Below, in pieces: positions 1-5,866 of a DNA stretch of 6,100 nucleotides. A model generated the notes under the pieces. It searched no databases and had not been told where the DNA came from. It worked only from the letters and a program-made list of their open reading frames with translations. This stretch comes from Thalassospiraceae bacterium (GTDB taxonomy: Bacteria; Pseudomonadota; Alphaproteobacteria; Rhodospirillales; Magnetovibrionaceae). A program made the position numbers and the translations under genes. The stretch is from the NCBI GenBank assembly GCA_030637205.1, contig DAOVVL010000138.1, positions 1 to 6,100 on the forward strand, given 5' to 3'. How positions within the stretch are numbered: position 1 is the stretch's first letter; each line of letters opens with the position of its first letter.

Positions 1-374
1 GCCGATTGCGCGACCATCGCACCCAGTGTAAATGTGGCGCACGGTTCGTGGTTGCGCATATGCGCGGCGTCGATCATTTCTGCTGAGATGTCGTTGCCGA
101 AATACTGGCTACCATTCATTATTGGGCTGGTTTTGAGCATTTCGAAAAGCGCGCCATAACCACAACCCAGATCGTTGATGGTAATGCCACCGCTGAGATC
201 CTTTGGCTCAATGATTTGCAGCAAAATTTCATGGCGCAGCATCTGGCCTTCGGCATTTTTCCAGAACACGCCGTTCGCCGATGGTCCGCGCTCTTTCAGG
301 CGATAATCGTAAACTTGTGAAATCAGCCCCAGAAGGTCACCGATTTTTTCGGGTGGTCTGAGTGTGTGTTCCAT
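1..374 (-). CDS. Class I SAM-dependent methyltransferase (5' part; runs off the left edge)
   Basis: Reading the minus strand from ATG at 374-372 gives 124 open codons to the window edge, so the C-terminal part is missing. The protein begins MEHTLRPPEK. Residues 67-78 form a Rossmann-fold motif I (INDLGCGYGALF), the glycine-rich SAM-binding loop of class I methyltransferases, and GNDIS at 93-97 supplies the acidic motif II residue (D95) expected to bind the ribose hydroxyls. An N-terminal helical segment (about 10-60, with GPSANGVFWKNAEGQ) precedes the domain, as in uncharacterised small bacterial methyltransferases. No signal peptide or membrane segment is seen, so it is probably cytoplasmic. 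It lies 41 bases downstream of ygfZ on the same strand, so the two are probably co-transcribed. There is no canonical Shine-Dalgarno, only G-rich runs upstream of the ATG. The substrate cannot be told from this fragment. The methyltransferase call is firm; the function is unknown. Confidence 0.85.
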   Translation of the reverse strand, partial: MEHTLRPPEKIGDLLGLISQVYDYRLKERGPSANGVFWKNAEGQMLRHEILLQIIEPKDLSGGITINDLGCGYGALFEMLKTSPIMNGSQYFGNDISAEMIDAAHMRNHEPCATFTLGAMVAQS

Positions 375-415
375 AACCCCATTGGCCCCAAAGGAAAAAC
401 AGACGGAAGATTACT

Positions 416-1324
416 TTACGGCTTTGCTTCCGGTTTATGCAGTTTAACCCAATCGGGAATGGTCGGTGTTAAAATTGCGTCGCCTGCCTGAAAATGTGCT
501 TGCGCATCGACATATTCGGTGCGGATCAACGCCAGCCCGATATCCCCGGCACTTGATTTCATTTCACCCACTTCGCGTTCATTTAATACCAGCGGCGTTC
601 CCGGTGCTACCGCGCCGCCTTTGATGCTGACCGGCAGTAGGCGTTTTTTCACCAAGCCCCGGTAATGGGTGCGCGCGGTGACTTCCTGGCCGATGTAGCA
701 GCCCTTTTCAAACGAAACGCCGCCCAGTTCCTCAAACCCGTTTTCCAGCAACAGGGCGCGATCAATGGTCATGTCGCGGCTGGCATCAGGTAATCCTAAG
801 CCAATTCGTAGATGCTCATAGGCGCTAAACTCAGCCGACGTGAAGCCCGCATCGCTTAGTGCGCTCAAAGCGGTATCCAGCGGCGCAATGATGCGCACGC
901 CCGCATCGCCTATGCGTGGATCAACAAAGGCCACGCCGCCGCCAAAGCTTTTGGCAGCTCCGGCATTTTCATCAAGGCCTAATGCTTTGCCCGCACCTTC
1001 GCCAAATGCAGCAAGCACTGCCAAATTGTCGTCTTCAAGGCTGACGGAAACATCGGCTTTCAGTTTGTACATGGATAGTTTCTTGAAAAATTCCTTGTGG
1101 CGTTCGCCTTCGCAGTCCAGCACCAATTCCCCATCCAGATCGGCAATAAAAAAGTCGAACAGGTACTTTCCTTGCGGTGACAAAAACGCAGCCCAGATAG
1201 CATGTTTAGCCGTCACATGGGTGACGTCGCCTGAAACCAGCCCTTGCAGGAAGTCGGTGGTCTCAGGCCCGGTGATTTTCATCACGCCGCGGGCGCTCAA
1301 ATGAACAAACTGAAGCTCTTGCAT
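416..1324 (-). CDS. ygfZ: YgfZ/GcvT-like folate-binding protein (iron-sulfur cluster enzyme maintenance)
   Basis: This 302-residue protein is a typical length for YgfZ (COG0354), a tetrahydrofolate-binding relative of the glycine cleavage T-protein that supports assembly or repair of certain Fe-S enzymes in the cytoplasm. The family signature KGCYIGQE is at residues 207-214 with the conserved cysteine at C209, followed by TARTHYRG (216-223). The N-terminal GcvT-like segment TDFLQGLVSGDV (23-34) is also typical. The frame stays open upstream to 1411, but I chose ATG at 1324-1322. Homologues usually begin just before the segment seen here as LQFVHLSARGVMKITG, and AAGGTG lies 9 bases upstream as a ribosome binding site; the extra 29 residues look unlike a conserved domain. 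It is transcribed divergently from the GT9 gene and followed by the methyltransferase. The family call is firm; the exact role in this organism is inferred from E. coli YgfZ. Confidence 0.93.
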   Translation of the reverse strand: MQELQFVHLSARGVMKITGPETTDFLQGLVSGDVTHVTAKHAIWAAFLSPQGKYLFDFFIADLDGELVLDCEGERHKEFFKKLSMYKLKADVSVSLEDDNLAVLAAFGEGAGKALGLDENAGAAKSFGGGVAFVDPRIGDAGVRIIAPLDTALSALSDAGFTSAEFSAYEHLRIGLGLPDASRDMTIDRALLLENGFEELGGVSFEKGCYIGQEVTARTHYRGLVKKRLLPVSIKGGAVAPGTPLVLNEREVGEMKSSAGDIGLALIRTEYVDAQAHFQAGDAILTPTIPDWVKLHKPEAKP

Positions 1325-1477
1325 TGGAAATCGCACCTTATCTGCTGATCTAAACCTTAAAGTGGGGTATCGGGCCGCCATTAGCAAGCAACTGTGAGGC
1401 CTATTATGCATCCGATTGGTGCGCTTAAGGCGGCTAATCTCCTATGCAACCGGGCCTTGCCTTCGTATAAACGTCAG
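1325..1477. promoter_or_regulatory. Divergent intergenic region between ygfZ and the GT9 gene
   Basis: These 153 bases separate the two outward-facing genes, so promoters for both directions should lie here or inside the gene ends. Reading by eye I find no convincing -35/-10 pair on either strand. TATAAA at 1466-1471 is too close to the GT9 core start and lacks a good partner. If the GT9 gene starts at ATG 1406 instead of 1478, the noncoding region shrinks to 81 bases. The location is supported by gene orientation only. Confidence 0.4.
1334..1339 (-). promoter_or_regulatory. Ribosome binding site of ygfZ
   Basis: On the minus strand AAGGTG lies 9 bases before the ATG at 1324-1322. It decides in favour of this start over the longer open frame that reaches 1411. 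Confidence 0.6.
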
Positions 1478-2434
1478 ATGCGCATCCTTTTTATCACATC
1501 GACGCGGATCGGCGACGCGGTGCTTTCCACCGGGTTGCTTGCCCACCTGATCGAAACCCATCCCGGAGCTCAAGTCACCGTGGTGTGCGGCCCGGTGGCG
1601 GAAAACCTGTTTCAGGGTGTGCCGGGGCTGGAGCGGATCATCGTATTGGATAAAAAGCCGCTGTCGCTGCACTGGCTTGAAATGTGGACCAAATGCATTG
1701 CTCAGGTCTGGGACATGGTGGTTGATCTGCGCAACGCGCCTTTAAGTGCACTTCTGCTTTCCAGGCGCCAACTTCGCCTTGGCCGTGCCGCCAAACAAAA
1801 CCGCCACCGGGTGATCTCGCTGGCGTCGGTGCTGGGTCTTGAAAACAATCCACCGATGCCACAGTTATGGACCCGCGACGTTGATGAAACATTTGCCAAG
1901 CAAACCATTCCCGACGACGGCCCGGTGCTGGCCATTGGTCCGACGGCGAACTGGCAGGGCAAGGTGTGGATGGTGGAACGGTTTGCCGAACTGGCCTTAA
2001 GGCTCACAAGCGCCGACGGAATATTGCCGGGTTCACGCATTGCCGTGTTTGCGCATGAAAGTGAACGCGAAATGGCCCAGCCGTTGCTGGATGCACTTAA
2101 AGAACGGCGCACCATTGATCTGGTGGCGGGCAATGATCTGTTAAGCGTTTTTGCGTGCCTGAAACGATCCAGCCTGTATATCGGCAACGATTCAGGCTTG
2201 ATGCATCTGGCTGCCGCGGCCAAGATTCCAACGCTGGGCCTGTTCGGGCCATCGCGCGACGATCTGTATGCGCCGTGGGGGGATAAATGCCGGGCGGTCC
2301 GCACCCCGATCTCTTACGAAGAAGCATTCCCGCCCGGTCTGGATACGCTAACGACCAAATCGCGCATGGGTAGCCTTGAAGTTGATGCGGTAGAAGCGGC
2401 GGCCAACGCATTGTGGTACGATGTTACACAATAA
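1478..2434 (+). CDS. Glycosyltransferase family 9 (heptosyltransferase-like)
   Basis: From ATG 1478 the protein has 318 residues, the usual size for GT9 (ADP-heptose:LPS heptosyltransferase family, GT-B fold), which adds sugars to lipopolysaccharide core or related glycans at the inner face of the cytoplasmic membrane. The N-terminus MRILFITSTRIGDAVLSTG places Asp at residue 13, equivalent to the catalytic D13 of E. coli WaaC. GPTANWQGKVW (154-164) matches the start of the donor-binding half. GNDSGLMHLAAA (236-247) and GLFGPSRDDLYAPWG (254-268) are the typical GT9 donor-site motifs. The frame is open further upstream, with GTG at 1394 and ATG at 1406. ATG 1406 has a better Shine-Dalgarno (GAGG, 6 bases away), which would add 24 residues, but the family alignment favours 1478. 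The GT4 gene follows after 52 bases. Donor sugar and acceptor cannot be read from sequence, so heptose is not assured. Confidence 0.9.
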   Translation: MRILFITSTRIGDAVLSTGLLAHLIETHPGAQVTVVCGPVAENLFQGVPGLERIIVLDKKPLSLHWLEMWTKCIAQVWDMVVDLRNAPLSALLLSRRQLRLGRAAKQNRHRVISLASVLGLENNPPMPQLWTRDVDETFAKQTIPDDGPVLAIGPTANWQGKVWMVERFAELALRLTSADGILPGSRIAVFAHESEREMAQPLLDALKERRTIDLVAGNDLLSVFACLKRSSLYIGNDSGLMHLAAAAKIPTLGLFGPSRDDLYAPWGDKCRAVRTPISYEEAFPPGLDTLTTKSRMGSLEVDAVEAAANALWYDVTQ

Positions 2435-2451
2435 ACCGACTATGTTTCACA

Positions 2452-2468
2452 GATGCCACAGGTGCATC
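2452..2468. repeat. Short inverted repeat between the GT9 and GT4 genes
   Basis: GATGC (2452-2456) and GCATC (2464-2468) are perfect complements around a 7-base spacer. The flanking C2450/G2470 would also pair across one mismatch. It sits in the 52-base gap upstream of the GT4 gene. No T-run follows, so it is not a standard rho-independent terminator. It could be a small operator or an mRNA hairpin, but a 5-bp repeat can easily arise by chance. Confidence 0.25.
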
Positions 2469-2472
2469 AGAT

Positions 2473-2477
2473 AAGGG
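2473..2477 (+). promoter_or_regulatory. Ribosome binding site of the GT4 gene
   Basis: AAGGG lies 9 bases upstream of ATG 2487. It fits the start at which the conserved N-terminus MRVLQAMAGSEYGGAE begins. Confidence 0.5.
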
Positions 2478-2486
2478 TTAGGCTAA

Positions 2487-3524
2487 ATGCGTGTGCTTCA
2501 AGCCATGGCAGGTTCTGAGTACGGGGGGGCGGAAGCCTTCTTCGTGCGGCTGGTCTCGGGTCTGGCAAAAGCCGGGCTGGACCAGCGCGTTGTGATCCGG
2601 CCCAACGCCGGGCGCCAGGCGGCTTTGAAGCAGGCGGGAATTGATCCGACCCTGTTGAACTTCGGTGGCCGTTTTGATTTTAAAACGCCACTGGCGCTTC
2701 GCAATGAGCTGCGCGATTACCGCCCCCATGTGGTGTTGACATGGATGAACCGCGCGACTTCAAAAATGCCCAAGCGCAAACTGGGCGATGTGGATTACGT
2801 GCATGTGGCGCGCCTCGGTGGTTACTATGATCTTAAATATTATCGCCATTGCGATCATCTGATCGGCAACACACCCGATATTGTTGATTATGTAATCGGC
2901 GAAGGCTGGCCCAAGGACCGCGTGCATTACTTACCCAACTTTGTGGCGGCTGATACCCGCAAGGCGGCATCGCGTAAGGAATTGCATGTGCCTGATAGTG
3001 CAAAGCTGGTGATGACGCTGGGGCGGCTGCACGAAAACAAGGGCTTTGATGTGCTGATCCGCGCCATGTCCATGATGCCTGAAGTTTACCTTTGCATCGC
3101 CGGTGAAGGTCCCGAGCGTGAAGCACTTGAGGAAGTGGCGCTGAGCGAAGGCGTGCGCCCGCGCATTCGTTTTCTCGGCTGGCGCGAAGATACCGCGTCG
3201 CTGCTGGCGGCTTGCGATCTGTTTGTCTGCCCATCGCGCCACGAACCCTTGGGCAACGTGGTGATTGAGGCATGGGCACAATCACGTCCGGTGGTGGCAA
3301 CGGCATCACAAGGCCCGTCGATGCTGATCCAAAGCGGCGAAAACGGAATTTTAGTTCCCGTTGACGATGACAAGGCGCTGGGTGCTGCAATTAAACGGGT
3401 CTTGAGCGACGACGAATTGGCCAAAAGCTTGGCCACGTCCGGGCGCAAGTCTTACGAAGCCGATTATACAGAAGGCGACGTGGTCAGGCGCTATCTGGAC
3501 TTCTTTCAAAAGGTTGCCGGCTAA
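2487..3524 (+). CDS. Glycosyltransferase family 4 (GT-B, retaining)
   Basis: This 345-residue protein has the two-domain layout of GT4 enzymes, which transfer a nucleotide-activated sugar to a lipid-linked or glycan acceptor in the cytoplasm. The N-terminal acceptor domain carries the GGAE motif (13-16) after the first strand. The C-terminal donor domain starts around 172 with VMTLGRLHENKGFDVLIRA (175-193), then IAGEGPERE (204-212), FLGWRED (229-235), and the EX7E motif in HEPLGNVVIEAW, with E253 and E261 as the nucleotide-sugar-binding glutamates. No signal peptide or transmembrane helix is seen; such enzymes usually associate peripherally with the membrane. The last base of its TAA stop is the first base of the next gene's ATG (TAATG), so translation of the two is probably coupled. 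Together with the GT9 gene it suggests surface polysaccharide or LPS synthesis. The family is clear; donor and acceptor are unknown. Confidence 0.93.
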   Translation: MRVLQAMAGSEYGGAEAFFVRLVSGLAKAGLDQRVVIRPNAGRQAALKQAGIDPTLLNFGGRFDFKTPLALRNELRDYRPHVVLTWMNRATSKMPKRKLGDVDYVHVARLGGYYDLKYYRHCDHLIGNTPDIVDYVIGEGWPKDRVHYLPNFVAADTRKAASRKELHVPDSAKLVMTLGRLHENKGFDVLIRAMSMMPEVYLCIAGEGPEREALEEVALSEGVRPRIRFLGWREDTASLLAACDLFVCPSRHEPLGNVVIEAWAQSRPVVATASQGPSMLIQSGENGILVPVDDDKALGAAIKRVLSDDELAKSLATSGRKSYEADYTEGDVVRRYLDFFQKVAG

Positions 3525-5287
3525 TGTGCGGCATTGCGGGCATTATCAATTCAGGGCCTGCTGATGACGCCGTGCTGGACAAGCTGGAAGCAGCACTCGC
3601 GCACCGTGGCCCCGATGGCATTGGGCGTTATCAAAACGGCGCGTGCCAGATGGTGCACACACGCCTTGCCATTATTGATCTTGAAGGCGGCGATCAGCCG
3701 TTTGTTCACACCCATGACGATGGTGGCGAAGTTGCCCTGATTGCCAATGGCGAGATTTATAACAATCCCGAATTGCGCGCGCACATGGGCGACACACCTT
3801 TTAAAACGCGGTCCGACTGTGAGCCACCATTATTTTTATACCTGAAGCACGGAACCCAATTCGCCGAACATCTACGCGGCATGTACGCCATCGCAATCTG
3901 GGATGCGAACGCCGAACGACTGGTGCTGGCACGCGATCCGTTTGGCATTAAACCGCTGTACTGGGCCCAAAGTGAAAAGGGCTTTGCTTTTGCATCCGAG
4001 CCGGCCGCATTAGTGCGCTCACACCTGATGGATGCGCGCTTGAATACAGACGTGCGCGATACCCTGTTGCAACTTCAGTTCAACGTCGGCGAAGAAACGA
4101 TGTTTGAAGGCATCCACCGCGTCGCACCGGGCGAAACTCTGGTAGTTGAAAATGGACGCATTTCCGAGCGCCACTTGATCGAAGCCTTGGCCCCGGGCGG
4201 GCCAGTGCGCACGTCGCGCGGCCGCGCGGTCGATGAACTGGACCGGGTGCTGGCTGATAGTGTGGGCGTGCATCAACGTTCCGATGTTCCCTACGGCATG
4301 TTTTTGTCAGGCGGCATCGATTCTTCCGCCTTGCTCGCCATGATGAACCGCTTAAACGAAACCCCGGTGGTGGCTTTTACCGCAGGTTTTCCCGGAACCC
4401 ACGTTGCCGATGAACGTGCGCTGGCGCGTGAACTGGCGCGTGACCAAGGGGCCGATCATATTGAAGTTGAATTTGGCGCGGATGACCTGTGGGCATTGTT
4501 GCCACGTATCACAAAACACATGGACGACCCGGCAGCCGATTACGCGGTGCTGCCGACGTGGAAGCTGGCTGAGGCCGCCCATGCCCAGGGCATCAAAGTG
4601 GTGCTGACTGGCGAAGGTGGGGACGAGCTGTTTGGCGGTTATGGTCGTTACCGGGCGCAACGGCGCTGGTTGTTTAAAAAAAATATGTACCGCAAAGGAA
4701 TGCTGGAAGGCCGCGGCGTCTTGCGTGCGCCCGACGCGGCGCGCAAGTGGCGCCGGGGTATGGCGGGGGCAGTTGCCGATGCGGCCCGGCCCGGTCGCAC
4801 CTCGCTGCAGGCTGCGCAGGCGCTGGATATTTCAACGTGGCTTCCAAATGACCTTCTAGGCAAGTTGGACCGCATGTTAATGGCGCACGGGGTTGAAGGG
4901 CGGGTGCCGTTTCTCGATCCCAAGGTGGCGTCGATGGCCTATGCGCTTCCAGATGCGCTCAAAGTTCATAAGGGGTTAGGCAAATGGGTCTTGCGAAAGT
5001 GGCTCGATGGTGTGCTTCCCGGGGCCCAGCCGTTTTCGCGCAAACGTGGGTTCACGGTGCCGGTGGGCGAATGGATCGCCGGGCGCGGGGGTGATCTGGG
5101 GGCGCGGGTGGCTGCGCAGCCGGGTATTGCTGAAATCTGTGATGCAGATGATGTGAAATCCCTGTTTAACGACCCCGGCGCCAAGGCAGGAAAAGCCCAG
5201 TGGACCCTGCTTTTTTACGCGGTGTGGCATCAGGTACATTTTTGCGACGCAGACGCCGAAGGCGGGGTGTTTGATATCCTTCACTAA
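3524..5287 (+). CDS. asnB: Glutamine-hydrolysing asparagine synthetase / AsnB-type amidotransferase
   Basis: The 587-residue protein has both AsnB domains. The N-terminal class II glutaminase begins MCGIAGI with nucleophile C2 exposed after Met removal, followed by RGPD (28-31), R48, NGEIYN (75-80) and SDCE (97-100). The synthetase domain has the ATP-pyrophosphatase loop SGGIDSSAL (262-270), DDPAADYAVLP (334-344), GEGGDELFGGY (363-373), the VEGRVPFLD segment (457-465) and SRKRGFTVP (505-513). Glutamine ammonia is channelled to an adenylated carboxylate, normally aspartate. Known relatives in polysaccharide clusters are thought to amidate sugar acids. Overlap with the GT4 stop (TAATG) and AAAAGG 10 bases upstream support this start and co-translation with the transferase. 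An A8 run at 4676-4683 (codons for FKKN, about 384-387) sits within the synthetase domain. The family is certain; asparagine versus glycan substrate is unresolved. Confidence 0.93.
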   Translation: MCGIAGIINSGPADDAVLDKLEAALAHRGPDGIGRYQNGACQMVHTRLAIIDLEGGDQPFVHTHDDGGEVALIANGEIYNNPELRAHMGDTPFKTRSDCEPPLFLYLKHGTQFAEHLRGMYAIAIWDANAERLVLARDPFGIKPLYWAQSEKGFAFASEPAALVRSHLMDARLNTDVRDTLLQLQFNVGEETMFEGIHRVAPGETLVVENGRISERHLIEALAPGGPVRTSRGRAVDELDRVLADSVGVHQRSDVPYGMFLSGGIDSSALLAMMNRLNETPVVAFTAGFPGTHVADERALARELARDQGADHIEVEFGADDLWALLPRITKHMDDPAADYAVLPTWKLAEAAHAQGIKVVLTGEGGDELFGGYGRYRAQRRWLFKKNMYRKGMLEGRGVLRAPDAARKWRRGMAGAVADAARPGRTSLQAAQALDISTWLPNDLLGKLDRMLMAHGVEGRVPFLDPKVASMAYALPDALKVHKGLGKWVLRKWLDGVLPGAQPFSRKRGFTVPVGEWIAGRGGDLGARVAAQPGIAEICDADDVKSLFNDPGAKAGKAQWTLLFYAVWHQVHFCDADAEGGVFDILH

Positions 5288-5351
5288 AAGTTGCTTGCCT
5301 GAGTGATCTAGCCCCTTTTCCGCAGGGCAAAATCCTGTGAATATAGGTCTT
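5288..5351 (+). other. Intergenic gap between asnB and the cNMP-binding gene
   Basis: These 64 bases contain no clear terminator. GCCC and GGGC around a C/T-rich loop near 5310-5324 could form a 4-bp stem followed by AAAA, which is too weak to call. No convincing promoter was seen. AGG at 5345-5347 can serve as ribosome binding site for ATG 5352. Confidence 0.4.
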
Positions 5352-5834
5352 ATGAGCGATAGCGATCAAAAAGACAGCAATAGCACCCCGCCGGGCAGCA
5401 GCGGCGATGCGGGCAGTTATGGATTTGACAAGATCCAGTTTCCCCAAAACGAGTGTATTTTTGACGAAGGCGACGATGGTGATTGCGCTTATCTGATCGT
5501 CAGCGGCAAGATTGAAATACGCAAAGGGGTAAAAACCTCCAATCCCCAACTGTTGGCGACGCTCGGCAAGGGCGATGTGTTTGGCGAAATGGCGTTGTTT
5601 GATGACAGCCCGCGCATGGCACAGGCCGTTGCCACCACCAATGTCGAGGCCATCCGCATTGCAAGGTCTGAGTTTATGACGCGCCTGGAAACTGTTGATC
5701 CGGTTATGCGCACGACAATCCTTTATATGGTACAACGGGTGCGCGACATGGCAGATGATTTCATGCGCCGCAAGGGCGGTGCGCAGTGGCATCAGTGGCG
5801 CAAAGATAAAAAGAAGCCCGACTTTTACAAATAA
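5352..5834 (+). CDS. Stand-alone cyclic-nucleotide-binding domain protein
   Basis: The 160-residue protein consists of a single cNMP-binding domain of the CRP/PKA regulatory-subunit type. After a Ser/Gly/Asp-rich, probably disordered tail (1-22), the beta-roll runs from about 24 to 110, with FDEGDDGDCAYLIVSGKIEI (37-56) and the phosphate-binding cassette GDVFGEMALFDDSPRMAQAV (74-93). E79 and R88 occupy the positions that contact the ribose and cyclic phosphate in CRP and PKA, so ligand binding is plausible. A helix (about 115-139) follows and the protein ends in a basic tail (RRKGG...KDKKKPDFYK). There is no room for the helix-turn-helix of CRP/FNR regulators, nor for a kinase, cyclase or channel domain. 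ATG 5352 was chosen over in-frame GTG 5337 because AGG stands 4 bases before it. It is rightward like its neighbours, 64 bases after asnB. Its target is unknown. Confidence 0.9.
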   Translation: MSDSDQKDSNSTPPGSSGDAGSYGFDKIQFPQNECIFDEGDDGDCAYLIVSGKIEIRKGVKTSNPQLLATLGKGDVFGEMALFDDSPRMAQAVATTNVEAIRIARSEFMTRLETVDPVMRTTILYMVQRVRDMADDFMRRKGGAQWHQWRKDKKKPDFYK

Positions 5835-5866
5835 TCACGCCGATCATTGGCATTCGGAAAAAAATA
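5835..5866 (+). other. Gap between the cNMP-binding gene and pyrC
   Basis: These 32 bases hold an A-rich stretch (5858-5864) just before pyrC and only a weak GGA (5856-5858) as possible ribosome binding site. CCGA and TCGG could pair across a 10-base loop just before the A-run, but a terminator would need T rather than A on this strand, so none is called. pyrC may be read from the upstream transcript. Confidence 0.35.

Noticed and set aside
840..1304. Plus-strand open frame of 154 codons opposite ygfZ
   Set aside because: It is Ser/Pro/Ala-rich with no motif, and lies entirely antisense to the firmly identified ygfZ.
1325..1411. 29-residue N-terminal extension of YgfZ
   Set aside because: The extension is not seen in the family, and the internal ATG at 1324 has a good ribosome binding site.
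1702..2304. Minus-strand open frame of 200 codons opposite the GT9 gene
   Set aside because: It is an Arg/Ser-rich translation without motifs, fully inside a gene with clear GT9 motifs. Codon bias of the sense gene explains the open frame.
2833..3390. Minus-strand open frame of 185 codons opposite the GT4 gene
   Set aside because: Its composition is low-information Pro/Arg/His-rich, and the GT4 motifs on the sense strand account for the sequence.
5337..5351. GTG start for the cNMP-binding protein
   Set aside because: It would add only five residues and has no good ribosome binding site; ATG 5352 is better placed after AGG.
5166..5792. Minus-strand open frame of 208 codons
   Set aside because: It lies opposite the cNMP-binding gene and the end of asnB, both with clear domain motifs. 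Its translation shows no recognisable domain, so it is a shadow frame.
5841..5864. Possible rho-independent terminator before pyrC
   Set aside because: The stem is only 4 bp and is followed by A, not T, on the coding strand, and the downstream gene begins immediately.
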